In this document: positions 8,774 through 19,096 of the stretch, one piece after another
How positions within the stretch are numbered: the first letter of the stretch is position 1
Layout: each line of letters begins with the position of its first letter
NCBI GenBank assembly: GCA_018896875.1
Contig: JAHILT010000038.1
Coordinates: forward strand, 1-52,172
Length of the DNA: 52,172 nucleotides
DNA from: Patescibacteria group bacterium
Lineage (GTDB): Bacteria; Patescibacteriota; Minisyncoccia; UBA6257; 02-FULL-45-10c
Reading direction: 5' to 3'
The notes under the pieces: model-generated
Told to the model about the DNA's origin: nothing
Seen by the model: only the letters and a program-made list of their open reading frames with translations
Databases searched by the model: none
Made by a program: the position numbers and the translations under genes

Positions 8774-9148
8774 ATGAGAATATGTAGATTGTGCAATAAT
8801 CAATTTAAGGATTATCAAAACAAAAATAGGAATAGATGTGGATCATGTAATACTAAAATTAGAAGATTTAGGGCTAAAGCCGCCGCAATCAAATGTCTTG
8901 GCGGAAAATGTATAGAATGCGGATGGCAAGGCAACCAAGCCGCATTACAATTCCATCATACAGATCCTAGTAAAAAAGATTTTATTATTGGTAATGTAGC
9001 AAATAAAAATTGGGAAAAAATAAAAAAAGAACTCGAAAAATGTATTTTATTATGTGCTAACTGCCATATGATTAAACACAGCACAAAAAATGAAGCTAAC
9101 TTTATTAAAGAAGCTTTAAATTACAAAGGAAGAAAACTTGAATTCTAA
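8774..9148 (+). CDS. HNH endonuclease-like zinc-finger protein
   Basis: CRLC..CGSC, CIECGW...LQFHHTDP...CILLCANCHMIKH. Confidence 0.85.
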   Translation: MRICRLCNNQFKDYQNKNRNRCGSCNTKIRRFRAKAAAIKCLGGKCIECGWQGNQAALQFHHTDPSKKDFIIGNVANKNWEKIKKELEKCILLCANCHMIKHSTKNEANFIKEALNYKGRKLEF

Positions 9149-9152
9149 TTTG

Positions 9153-9224
9153 TCTCTTCACGAGGGATCGAACCTCGATCTACTCCTTAGAAGGGAGTCG
9201 TTCTGTCCATTGAACTATGAAGAG
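9153..9224 (-). tRNA. tRNA-Arg(TCT)
   Basis: Cloverleaf on reverse complement; anticodon loop CTTCTAA. Confidence 0.9.
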
Positions 9225-9394
9225 TTATAAAAAAATAATAGTCTAAAATAGAATTTATTTCAACAATAATTTCTATTTTAGTATTTATTTATCTCTTTCA
9301 AAAAATATACATACATCTTCTTTATCAAATAAATGCACGTACTATTGAAATAGGTTTGAAATTAAACTAAGATAATATCAAGATTTCAAAAATA

Positions 9395-9468
9395 CGGTCT
9401 GTAGTATAGTGGTAGTATACGTGCTTTGGGAGCACGGGGTCTGGGTTCGATTCCCAGCAGACCGACCA
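9395..9468 (+). tRNA. tRNA-Pro(TGG), CCA encoded
   Basis: Cloverleaf; anticodon loop TTTGGGA; CAGACCGACCA end. Confidence 0.93.
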
Positions 9469-9477
9469 AAAAATAAA

Positions 9478-9942
9478 TTATCGTATTAGAAGCTCTATGA
9501 TAATCCCGTTAAACAACATATGTAAAATTATGGCTCCTGCCAGTCCAAAAATTAAAAACCTTTTTCTCGCCAATCCTGCAAATACCATCACTAAAACCGT
9601 TATAATGTGCATTGGCATTGTCCATAAAAATCTTTGCCAGAAAATACTGAAATCGCCAAGCTGAAAAATTTGATTAAGATATAAAAAATTCTCTGATACC
9701 CCGAATAAAAAACCAAAAACTGCCGCACCAGCCAGTTTAAATTTAAATGAAGGTAATTTCAAAATCAAAAAAAACACTATCAACGCTTTCGCTATCTCCT
9801 CAACAATCTCGGAATAATTAGTAATTTTTACAATCGGAATTAAAATTATTGGCAAAACCAAACCGGCAACAATTAAAAAAATACCATAAATAGCTATATT
9901 AAATAGCAAAATATCGTTTTTAATTTTTAATTTCTTGAACAT
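9478..9942 (-). CDS. Polytopic membrane protein, PrsW-family protease-like
   Basis: EIVEEIAKALIVFF, GFLFGVSENFLY, MPMHIITVLVMV; start at MFKKLKIKND preferred over the track start. Confidence 0.65.
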   Translation of the reverse strand: MFKKLKIKNDILLFNIAIYGIFLIVAGLVLPIILIPIVKITNYSEIVEEIAKALIVFFLILKLPSFKFKLAGAAVFGFLFGVSENFLYLNQIFQLGDFSIFWQRFLWTMPMHIITVLVMVFAGLARKRFLIFGLAGAIILHMLFNGIIIELLIR

Positions 9943-12900
9943 AATCTTTAAATACCCAGCCACTTTTACCTTTAGGAATAGTGATGTAATACCAACCTGA
10001 CCCGTCAATATTATCTTTTTCGCTAGTATATTCATACTGTTCATCCGGATAAACTCTAGCTATTATTTCTCCTAACAGTGAAGCCTCATCCCTAACATTA
10101 AGCCAATTGGTCGGAGTATTTAAAATTTTAAGTTTGGGATTTGATTGCTCACTGAAAACCATTTCTACTCTAGTGGCAGTTTCGCTGTTCGGCGAAACGC
10201 TATGAGGCACGACATTTTCCTGATTAACTGGCGCTATGGCTGGCATTTCCCTTTCAAATGTTGTTGTGCGACTACTAAATAAAACTGGCGCAAATTTAAT
10301 TACTAATATTCCTAAAATTATTATTAGTCCAACAATCATAATCCGCGCTAAAATCTTTTTCCACGGCAGACGCCAACCCCCTGACAATCTAGAAGTAGTC
10401 AAAGACATTCCTGCCCCGATTTTATCAGTAATATTAGTTATAGACTTTAGAATATTATTATCTTCATTTTTTTTATTTTTTACTTTCTTGCCCATTCGTT
10501 CAAAAATTTCTTTCCTGTCCATTCCCATTACTGCTGCTGCCATTAAAGTTTGATGACGCCACATAGCGAAAATAATAACTGCCAGCAAGCCAAAGCCAAA
10601 AACAATAGATAAAATAATTCCCCAAGTAGCAAAAGTCTGAATACCACCTACCTTGCCAATCATACCCTGTGAAGCCCCTGATTGAACTACTAAATCCTTC
10701 ATTTTTTCCAAATTTCTTTTTACTCCCGCCATTTTCTCTTCATTGGTTCGATGAGCCACAATATGGTCTTGAGGCGTTCTATAACCTTCTTTCTGATTCA
10801 ATAAAATAATATTTAAAATAACTTCGTTTTCATTTTTCAAAAGCGTTCCTTGGGCTTCATATTGAGTTTTTTTCAATGACTCAAATAAAGTTTCCGCTTG
10901 TTTTTTCAAAGACTCAATTTCGGCTTCATCAAAAATCCAGATGTCTTTAATTTCCACTTTCTTGGTTATTGATTGTCCCGCATCTAAAGCAACATTGCCC
11001 CAAACATAATAAGTAGCCGCTGAAGAATCATAATCAATAGATAATCCATTCAAATCCATAATATGTTCAGGCTTAACTTCAATCGGCAGATATGATTTAA
11101 ACTTTAAAGTCTTGATTTCCGCCAGAGGATTAGTGATTAGAAAATTGAACACAACAGAATCAAAAGTCATCCAAGTTTCCACAATCGGCTCGGTAATGGT
11201 CTGCTCCACTATCTTCCGAGTAACGGACGAAATCGCGCGTAAATCAGTTAATTTATTTTTCATTTCCTGTAAGTCAGCGCTATTAACTTTGGAAATATCC
11301 AAAAGCGATCGAAAAGCCGGAGATGAAGGATCTATTGTCTCTCCTAAAAGAGAAATTACATTATTTAATAAGGCCGAGGTATTAGCAACTTCTTTGTAAA
11401 GAGGTTGACTTAACTGACCAGGCAAAACACCAATCCAATTTTTTATCAACTGCATATCCTCGTAAGCGGTTTTGGTCTTACCATAAGCGTTCAAATCATT
11501 TTGAACTTCTGAAAGTTTGTTATAAACCGAATTCAAACTCACTTCCGCTACACCACCGCCTCCGCCACTAGAAATTACTTCTTCATCTTCTTCAACCGCA
11601 GTAAATGTCTGAGATGCACCTGATGCTTCAGTACCGAAATAAACCACTAATTTAAACCAATAATCGCCTGTGTCTGGAACAGTGGCATTCAAAGTTGTAT
11701 CCCAATCCTCGCCAGTTAAAATATATTTTGCAGCAGAAGAATAAAATACATCATTACCCCCACCACAAGCATTGTCTTCTGCGGAAACCACACACCATTC
11801 ATATTGATATTCATAGCTAGCCGCGCCCTCATTAGAAATAGTTACATTTGCCGCAATACTAGGCACACTCAAATCACTCATTGAATTGATAAGCACTTGA
11901 GCTGGCGAACCCTCCACTTCCCAATAATCCTGGCGAGTTATCGCCAAAGCCCCTCCTAAGTCAACCGAAACCACAGTTTCCCATGAACCACTGGTAGAAT
12001 CTGAAGGCACGCTGTAAGTATATTCATAAATACCAGTAGAAAGTTTAGTCATTATACTGGTAGTAGCTGTAGCTCGCACTGAGTCATATAAAATAATGCT
12101 CGGACTACTAACTGCGTCAGCTGACTGGCTTTCATGATTCAAAATCGTTAATTTCGCCCTATAAGTATTGCCTGTTAAAACTTCGCCCATATCAGATAAC
12201 TCAACTGTATAATTTAATTGCTGGGATGAACGGATGTTGTCAATTACTGTTTTAGCCCCGCTAATATCGCTAACAATATCAGCCGCTGAAGATGCACCCC
12301 ATTTTGCCACAATTGCATCCACATTATCATCAACTGTCTGTAAGTTAGTCAGTAAAGTGTCAGTATTAGTATCAATAATATCAATTTTACCATCCACTGT
12401 TTGAAGTAAAGAATATGTGGTATTCACAGTTGATTGAATATCCGTCACTTTGGTCTGAATATCTGTCGTTTTGGTCTGAATATCTTCAACTCGTGTTCTT
12501 GAAGTTGCCTGCGCCGTTTCATGTTCTGCTAATTGCTCCTCAACATAAACATTTTGTTTAACAATAGTAAAAGCGTCACTATTTGCTGGCGCCGAAGTCA
12601 AAGCAGGAGAAAGAGTAATGGTTTTACTTGTCCCATCATAATTAGAAATCCGTCTTGTCTGCCCATCTAAATTGCCCGAGGTAAAAGTCAAAACCGCATT
12701 ATTATAAAAATTATCAGTAGCGTTAATTAAAGCTGTAATAAAAGAAGTGGTAGTAGGCGAAACATCGTCAACCGTTGATTGAGTAACAACCATTGCCCCG
12801 ATTAAAATATCTAAATTAGAACTTACTGTGTTGAGCTTATTCATAACAGTGGAAGATGCGTTTTCCACTTGGACGCCTACAGTAGTAATTTTTCCGGATA

Positions 12901-15562
12901 AAGTAGATGAAGCGCTCTCAACTTGAGTGCCAACCGTAGTTAAGCTTGATTGCGAACCGCGAGAAGACACGGTCGTATCAAGATTGGTGGTTATGGTTGA
13001 TTGAGTGGAACTCACATCGGCCGCAATCGTTCGTACTTCAAAATTTGAAGCTCCATATCCTAATTTACCAGAATATGTTGCTGTAACTTCATACAAATAA
13101 CTTCCACTTGTTGATGGTATATTATAAGAGTAGCGATAAATACCATTAGAGTCGGCTATATAATTCATTGCCCCGCCATCCACTAACTTCGCGCCTGCCG
13201 GATCATAAATATTAATGATAGCAGTGGCATCGTTAAGAGGAGCTCCACTAGCAAAGTTAATCACCTGAACGTCAATTTTTACGACATCCCCTTGATCAAC
13301 AGTAGTATTGCCGAATACTGGCCGAACCTCAACCGAAGCAGAAGAAATATTAACATCAAAATAAGTCGCTGTTGAAGACGCAGACCACTGACCTACGGAA
13401 TCTTTATATTTTACTATCCAATAATAAGTATTGAGATTACTTAGACTTCCTGCTTGCACGGCACGAGAAGTTTCTGCCGAAGGTGTCTCACCCGAATCAT
13501 AAGTCGGACTAGAAAAATCGGCGTTATCGTCAACCACCCATCTGCTAGCTGTGTGTGTATGCCCAGTTTGCTCATCTGAAAATGCAGAAGCTGAAAGAAG
13601 CGGCGTTAAAGTTACGACAGTTGCGGCATTTATCGGCTCAGAATTAACCGGTGTGGCAATTATATTAGTGGTAAAACTTGTTGCCGTTGAAGACGCTGAC
13701 CACAATTCAGCATCTTTATAAGCCACCCGCCAATAATAAGTTGTATTGTGAGCTAATTCAGTTTTGCCGGACAAATTATTGGCAAAAGTACCATTAGTAG
13801 AATTCACAACCGTGCTAGTTTCAACAGCGCCGGCAGTCCGTGTCCATTCAGGTAAAGAAAAATCAGCATTATCATCTAATTCCCACCGGGCGTTGGACTG
13901 CAAATCGCTATTGGAATCAAAAAAAGCCGAGCCGGTTAAAGTCGGCAATAAAGACACTGTGGTTGAAGCATTAGCGGGTTGAGAATTGATCGGGGTGTTG
14001 GGCGGATAATTTGCCGTATAATTAATTGTTACACTGCTCGTATCTGCCGACAATGTGCTTGAAGCAGTATCAAAAAAAGCTTTGTATTGAAAATAGCGAT
14101 TATTGCCAAGACCCGACAAAGAAAGAGATGGGGTCGCGCTGGTGGAAGTATTATAAAGTTCTGAATAATAATCAGTGGTAGAAGCCGCCGGACCAACCCA
14201 ACTTTCCCCTGAACAAGCCACGTCATCGCAATCACGAACTTGGAATTTAAGCTTCAAAGCGCCTCGTTTGTAATTGTTAAGAATTTCTGTGGCTGATAAA
14301 TCCCGATTATAGATCGCGACTTCATCCATTACGCCATTGAAAAGTTCCGCTCCAGTTTCTCCGTCTTTACCAATAATAAGTTTAAAATCATTAGGTGTTG
14401 GGTTTGTTGAAGTAACCGCACTAAACTCTTCAACCCCATCAATATAAAATTTAAAAGTTGCGCCATTATAAACAGCTACTGTATGATACCAAGTGTTTAT
14501 ATTTAATAGTTTGTCGTCGCTATAGACGGTCCCAGCATGAACCGCGTTGAGAATCATATTAGCGCCACTCAGTGAAAGATGAGTTTGATAATTAATTGTT
14601 CCTCCGCTTCTTTTTGCAAAAATACCAAAATAATCACTTGTCGAATTGAATTTAAACCAAACTTCTAAGCTATAGTTTCCCGAAATATCCAAGCTCGCTG
14701 AATCAAGCACTCCCACATAATCATTCACCCCATCAAAACTCAAAGCGGTATTAAATTTTCCTGTCGTAGATTTATTTAATCCATCACTGCCGGTATAAAG
14801 AATTCCGTTGTTTGCACTGCCAGAATTATCGGTAATTGTCCCTCCTTCCTGCGCATTAGCGCCGGCTTCATTCAAGTGCCACAAACCCACATTACCGGTC
14901 ATATCAGCGTTACCAGTTGAATAGCCGGATTCTATTACGGCATTATTCGGAAGCTCTTTATAAAATGGCTGGCTTGGCGTCCAGCTTAATGTATTCCAAG
15001 TTGTGCTGGCTGTGGTATCTTTAACGCTTGAAATATAATTTCCTGTAAGAGCGATTTTGCCGGCGGCGTTTAAATCCAGCCAACTGCTTGCGCCATTCCA
15101 CTGGGTATCGGAATATGTTCCGGCATCAAACGTAGCTTGTGAATTATCAACAAAAGTTGAAGATGCGGCTAAAATTTTAACCGCTTGATTCAAAGAATAA
15201 ATTCCAGCCGAACCCAAAGTTAAAGTAAAAACCATCCAAGCCGCAATTGCCATCCGAAGCGGCTTAAATTGCGGGTGCTTACGCAAAGTTTTAAAATTAT
15301 CCCATAAATTAGGATGTCCGATCAAAAAATCCGGCACTATAAGCTTTATTGCCCATTTCAAAAAGTGTTTTGATTTATAATATTTTTTTACTATATGATG
15401 CCGATTACTAGTATGTATAGCAAAATATTCCTCTGTTTCTTTTTTTAACAAAAATTGCTTCTCCCACCGAGGAGTACGCGGTTTGATAATTATATCCCTT
15501 ATCAAATTATTAAATTTCATTTGACGCAAGGGTTTATTGTTAGGTTTTTGTCTTTCCATCAT
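9920..15562 (-). CDS. Giant cell-surface protein (1880 aa): LamG/ConA-like domain, Ig/Fn3-like repeats, coiled coil, TM helices, C-terminal SH3-like domain
   Basis: LamG-like VGLWHLNE...FDGVNDYVGV...YSLEVWFKF...YNRDLSATEI; two repeats ending YYWxVxYKDxxxxWSASSTAT; C-terminal LNVRDEASLLGEIIARV...GWVFKDYV. Confidence 0.85.
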   Translation of the reverse strand: MMERQKPNNKPLRQMKFNNLIRDIIIKPRTPRWEKQFLLKKETEEYFAIHTSNRHHIVKKYYKSKHFLKWAIKLIVPDFLIGHPNLWDNFKTLRKHPQFKPLRMAIAAWMVFTLTLGSAGIYSLNQAVKILAASSTFVDNSQATFDAGTYSDTQWNGASSWLDLNAAGKIALTGNYISSVKDTTASTTWNTLSWTPSQPFYKELPNNAVIESGYSTGNADMTGNVGLWHLNEAGANAQEGGTITDNSGSANNGILYTGSDGLNKSTTGKFNTALSFDGVNDYVGVLDSASLDISGNYSLEVWFKFNSTSDYFGIFAKRSGGTINYQTHLSLSGANMILNAVHAGTVYSDDKLLNINTWYHTVAVYNGATFKFYIDGVEEFSAVTSTNPTPNDFKLIIGKDGETGAELFNGVMDEVAIYNRDLSATEILNNYKRGALKLKFQVRDCDDVACSGESWVGPAASTTDYYSELYNTSTSATPSLSLSGLGNNRYFQYKAFFDTASSTLSADTSSVTINYTANYPPNTPINSQPANASTTVSLLPTLTGSAFFDSNSDLQSNARWELDDNADFSLPEWTRTAGAVETSTVVNSTNGTFANNLSGKTELAHNTTYYWRVAYKDAELWSASSTATSFTTNIIATPVNSEPINAATVVTLTPLLSASAFSDEQTGHTHTASRWVVDDNADFSSPTYDSGETPSAETSRAVQAGSLSNLNTYYWIVKYKDSVGQWSASSTATYFDVNISSASVEVRPVFGNTTVDQGDVVKIDVQVINFASGAPLNDATAIINIYDPAGAKLVDGGAMNYIADSNGIYRYSYNIPSTSGSYLYEVTATYSGKLGYGASNFEVRTIAADVSSTQSTITTNLDTTVSSRGSQSSLTTVGTQVESASSTLSGKITTVGVQVENASSTVMNKLNTVSSNLDILIGAMVVTQSTVDDVSPTTTSFITALINATDNFYNNAVLTFTSGNLDGQTRRISNYDGTSKTITLSPALTSAPANSDAFTIVKQNVYVEEQLAEHETAQATSRTRVEDIQTKTTDIQTKVTDIQSTVNTTYSLLQTVDGKIDIIDTNTDTLLTNLQTVDDNVDAIVAKWGASSAADIVSDISGAKTVIDNIRSSQQLNYTVELSDMGEVLTGNTYRAKLTILNHESQSADAVSSPSIILYDSVRATATTSIMTKLSTGIYEYTYSVPSDSTSGSWETVVSVDLGGALAITRQDYWEVEGSPAQVLINSMSDLSVPSIAANVTISNEGAASYEYQYEWCVVSAEDNACGGGNDVFYSSAAKYILTGEDWDTTLNATVPDTGDYWFKLVVYFGTEASGASQTFTAVEEDEEVISSGGGGGVAEVSLNSVYNKLSEVQNDLNAYGKTKTAYEDMQLIKNWIGVLPGQLSQPLYKEVANTSALLNNVISLLGETIDPSSPAFRSLLDISKVNSADLQEMKNKLTDLRAISSVTRKIVEQTITEPIVETWMTFDSVVFNFLITNPLAEIKTLKFKSYLPIEVKPEHIMDLNGLSIDYDSSAATYYVWGNVALDAGQSITKKVEIKDIWIFDEAEIESLKKQAETLFESLKKTQYEAQGTLLKNENEVILNIILLNQKEGYRTPQDHIVAHRTNEEKMAGVKRNLEKMKDLVVQSGASQGMIGKVGGIQTFATWGIILSIVFGFGLLAVIIFAMWRHQTLMAAAVMGMDRKEIFERMGKKVKNKKNEDNNILKSITNITDKIGAGMSLTTSRLSGGWRLPWKKILARIMIVGLIIILGILVIKFAPVLFSSRTTTFEREMPAIAPVNQENVVPHSVSPNSETATRVEMVFSEQSNPKLKILNTPTNWLNVRDEASLLGEIIARVYPDEQYEYTSEKDNIDGSGWYYITIPKGKSGWVFKDYVQEIKN

Positions 15563-15608
15563 AATTATTATAATTATAACCCTTTTCTATTATTTATGTA
15601 ATGCTACA

Positions 15609-16217
15609 TTATAAAGCCTTATCAAACGCTTTAAGCTCCTGATTAAAAGACTCATTAATAGAATTTATCTCTTTAGCCCCTTCGTTCATTTTTTTCATTA
15701 ACGTCTGAATATTATCATCATTATATCTAACATCATCTGTGAATTTTAATCTTAAAGTCTCTAAAAGAGAGCTAAAAAAAGAATTATAATCTCTGACACT
15801 AAATAACAAAGAAGTCTCCTGGGTAATAGCAGTAAACGCCAAATCTCTAGCCTTAAACGGCTTTATTTCTCGTAATGATTCGGCCATTTTAATAAGTTCT
15901 TTAGATAATTCCAACGCCTTGTTATTAGCGCTCTCTATTTTCTCAATTTCTTGATCAACTAATTCCAAAGCTGAAGAAAATTTGCCGTTCTTGTCTTCTT
16001 CTAAAATTTTATCCAAAATTTTTGATGAGTTATCTAAAATAGAAACTAATTCTGAAGCGATAAAAGAGCTAGTGCTTCTAGCTTCAACAAAACTTTCTGG
16101 AACAAAAGAATCATTCTTTAATAAAGAATAACCAATCAACCCAAAAATAAATGCTATAATTAAAACAAGCGTAATATTTACAAAAAAAGATATGCTTTTG
16201 TTTATGCGTCTACTCAT
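15609..16217 (-). CDS. Membrane-anchored coiled-coil hypothetical protein
   Basis: Single N-terminal TM, helical remainder. Confidence 0.6.
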   Translation of the reverse strand: MSRRINKSISFFVNITLVLIIAFIFGLIGYSLLKNDSFVPESFVEARSTSSFIASELVSILDNSSKILDKILEEDKNGKFSSALELVDQEIEKIESANNKALELSKELIKMAESLREIKPFKARDLAFTAITQETSLLFSVRDYNSFFSSLLETLRLKFTDDVRYNDDNIQTLMKKMNEGAKEINSINESFNQELKAFDKAL

Positions 16218-16303
16218 ATGTTTTTATTAGTTTAGACTTGACTATAGGCTATTAGAATCTATTATAATAAAAGAACAGAAATAATCAATTGCTTATAATG
16301 TAA

Positions 16304-16374
16304 GCGGGTATCGTATACCGGTATTACCTCAGCTTTCCAAGCTGATGAAAGGGGTTCGACTCCCCTTACCCGCT
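16304..16374 (+). tRNA. tRNA-Gly(TCC)
   Basis: Cloverleaf; anticodon loop TTTCCAA; TATAAT at 16294..16299. Confidence 0.92.
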
Positions 16375-16434
16375 CAGATCATTACTACAAAACTATTTTA
16401 TTAGAGAAACTAAAACCTCATTTATTCGTTTTAT

Positions 16435-16986
16435 ATGATAGAGAATGAAAATATATATATACGGGAAGCGCAAAAAGGAGACAGCGAGTCTTTTGCTGTG
16501 ATTTATAAACATTACGTTCCTCAAATATATCGATTTATTTTTTTTAGAGTATCGTCTAAAACAATTGCTGAAGACTTGACTCACGAATCATTCTTAAGCG
16601 CTTGGAAAAGCATTGGAAGCTATACTCAAAAAAATCTTTCTATCTCTAGCTGGCTTTATAGAATTGCCAGAAATAAAGTTATTGATCATTACCGAACCAA
16701 TAAAAAAAACACATCAATAGATACTGAAAATTTCAATGAAAACATTATTGGATTTTATGAGCAAGAAGACCCAGATATCAAACTTAATATTAATAAAATA
16801 ACATCCCTTATCAATCTTCTTAAAACCGAATACAAAGAAGTGATAATAATGAAATTTATAGAAGATTTAAGCCATAAAGAAATAGCTGAAGCATTAGATA
16901 AAAGTGAAGGAGCTATCAGATTAATACAACACAGAGCCATAAAATCATTAAAAGAATTATATGCAAGATCTAGAAAAAATAATTAA
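16435..16986 (+). CDS. Sigma-70 family (ECF-type) RNA polymerase sigma factor
   Basis: Region 2 YRFIFFRVSSKTIAEDLTHESFLSAWKSI..SSWLYRIARNKVIDHYR; region 4 HKEIAEALDKSEGAIRLIQHRAIKSLK. Confidence 0.92.
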   Translation: MIENENIYIREAQKGDSESFAVIYKHYVPQIYRFIFFRVSSKTIAEDLTHESFLSAWKSIGSYTQKNLSISSWLYRIARNKVIDHYRTNKKNTSIDTENFNENIIGFYEQEDPDIKLNINKITSLINLLKTEYKEVIIMKFIEDLSHKEIAEALDKSEGAIRLIQHRAIKSLKELYARSRKNN

Positions 16987-17446
16987 ACAATTTAAAAAGG
17001 TAGGTCCATCGGAAGAATACAAAACGCAGTCCTTGCAGTTGATTTTAAATACGCCACAAAATCAAAAAAGTATAATCTCTATTAAAATCAAAGAGGTTTT
17101 GAAGTTTGGTCTTGCCTTAGGATTAACTGGGGCTCTTATCACAATTTCTCTAAGCGATGTTTTTTATACTCTTAACGCTAGATTCTTATCTCCTATATTT
17201 TTATCTAGCTTAAGCGAAGAAAATCTAAAAAAAGAAGCTGGTCAAATTGATATTAAAATCACCATATCAGAAGCTAAATATTATAGTGGGTCTCTTAATA
17301 AGGTAGCCGCTGCCCTAAATGAAGCTACCCAAAATGGTCCTGGGCATTTAAACTCTTCTATCTTAGAAAAAGAAATAAGAGGGTTAAATATTGACGAAGA
17401 AAATAACAATAATATTGACAAGCTTTTGAATAAGTTAATTTTATAA
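16961..17446 (+). CDS. Single-TM protein downstream of the sigma factor; possible anti-sigma
   Basis: Overlaps sigma ORF by 26 nt (translational coupling); one TM. Confidence 0.6.
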   Translation: MQDLEKIIKQFKKVGPSEEYKTQSLQLILNTPQNQKSIISIKIKEVLKFGLALGLTGALITISLSDVFYTLNARFLSPIFLSSLSEENLKKEAGQIDIKITISEAKYYSGSLNKVAAALNEATQNGPGHLNSSILEKEIRGLNIDEENNNNIDKLLNKLIL

Positions 17447-17456
17447 AAGCAAAAGA

Positions 17457-18506
17457 ATGAAATCCAAAAAAATATTTAAACTGATTACAATAGCTATTAT
17501 ATCTTTGGTGGTATTGGGACTAACTTTACCACTATTAAATTTATATGCTCAAGAAAATCTTGAAGCTCCTCTTGGCGAAGTTATGAATAAATTAGATGAA
17601 TTAGTTGAACTTAAAGACGACGATACTCTCCCTGAAAAAGAAAAAGAAAAAAGAGAGATTTTGGTAAGACAAGAAATCCTTAATAAAATTGTAGACTTAT
17701 CTTTATTAGAGTTAGAAAATCTTGAAAATAGAATAAATTCTTTAAATTTAGAATTAGAGAATCAAGCTATCATAGCCGAAAAATTTTTAGAAATTTTAGA
17801 AAATAATAAAAAATACTCTAAAAACCTCAAAGAAGATAACGAGAAAAAAGATATAACATTAGACGAAGTTAAAAATCTCGCTCAAGAATATAAAGACTGG
17901 AGAGAAAATAATTATAGTAAATATGTCAAAAAAATATTTACTTTTATTTTAGTCTTTCAAGAAAAACGAGTTTTGGAAATTGCCAATACTAGACTAGATA
18001 AAATTATGTCTGATTTGGAAAGATTAGAAAAAGCCAATGTTTTAAAAAAAGAAGATACTTGGAAATTTATTAATGCATCCATAGACAACTTAGCTAATGC
18101 TCAGATTTCAAACAGTAAAGCAGAAACTATAATTATTAAACTTATAGAAAAAGAAATTATAAATGTAGCATCTTCTACTTTATTAATAATTAACGCTAAC
18201 ACAACAAAAACATTGGAGAAGCCCCTTGTGTCAGCCACTACCACAACAATGGCTACGACTACCGTAATCGCTGATATCCCAGAAGTTAGCACTAGTACCG
18301 TAGAAATAATTAACACAATAGGAGTAGCTAGTAGTACCGTAGAGACAATTAATATAACGGAAACTACTAGTAGTATCGAAGAAATCATTAACGAAGAAGA
18401 TGATGCTCGATCATTAATAGAGGTATCATTACAAGAGATTAAAAATGCCTATAATAATTTTATAAGTATTAGTAATAAAGTAAAACTTAAGTTAAAAATA
18501 AAATAA
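17457..18506 (+). CDS. Secreted helical protein with Thr/Ser/Val-rich segment (DUF5667-like by context)
   Basis: Signal-like N terminus, coiled-coil regions, STVEIINTIGVASSTVETINITETTSS repeats. Confidence 0.55.
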   Translation: MKSKKIFKLITIAIISLVVLGLTLPLLNLYAQENLEAPLGEVMNKLDELVELKDDDTLPEKEKEKREILVRQEILNKIVDLSLLELENLENRINSLNLELENQAIIAEKFLEILENNKKYSKNLKEDNEKKDITLDEVKNLAQEYKDWRENNYSKYVKKIFTFILVFQEKRVLEIANTRLDKIMSDLERLEKANVLKKEDTWKFINASIDNLANAQISNSKAETIIIKLIEKEIINVASSTLLIINANTTKTLEKPLVSATTTTMATTTVIADIPEVSTSTVEIINTIGVASSTVETINITETTSSIEEIINEEDDARSLIEVSLQEIKNAYNNFISISNKVKLKLKIK

Positions 18507-18530
18507 TTCAAAAACTCATTCTAATCAAAA

Positions 18531-18556
18531 AACCCCTTTTATAAAAGGGGTTTTTT
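18531..18556. terminator. Bidirectional terminator AACCCCTTTTATAAAAGGGGTTTTTT
   Basis: Palindrome between convergent genes. Confidence 0.9.
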
Positions 18557-18572
18557 GATATTTTGAATTAAT

Positions 18573-18848
18573 TTAGTTTACAGCTTCTTTTAATGCTTTC
18601 GCTGCCTTAAATTTAGGTCTGATAGAAGCTTTAATTTGAATTTTTTCTCCTGTCTTAGGATTAATTCCTGCTCTTGCCGCACTTTTAGCAGTTCTAAAAA
18701 CACCGAAACCAGCAACCGCAACTTCTTCTCCTCTGCTAAGAGCTTTGATAATAGCGTCAAAAATTGCTTCTACTGCAATTTGCGCTTGTTTTTTTGTAGA
18801 TGTTTCAGCGGCCTTCATTACAACTTCAATTAAATTATCTTTTTTCAT
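18573..18848 (-). CDS. hup: HU-family DNA-binding protein
   Basis: GEEVAVAGFGVFRTAKSAARAGINPKTGEKIQIKASIRPKFKAAKALKEAV. Confidence 0.95.
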   Translation of the reverse strand: MKKDNLIEVVMKAAETSTKKQAQIAVEAIFDAIIKALSRGEEVAVAGFGVFRTAKSAARAGINPKTGEKIQIKASIRPKFKAAKALKEAVN

Positions 18849-19096
18849 ACGCTTACGCTAATAATGCAAATATACAAATTATACTAATATTACGAATGAA
18901 TGCGAATTTTCGTTTTTATTATTCGTAGTCATTTGTTGATTGGTATCTATTCGTATATTGGTATATTTATTATTTTATACGACCTTTATCTAAGCCTATT
19001 CATGATAACAAATTTATTCGCTTTTGTTTACCCCCACACCTATACATAAGTGTGAAAGCTTACCATCTTCATTGCGTTATAAATAGGTGTGGAGGT

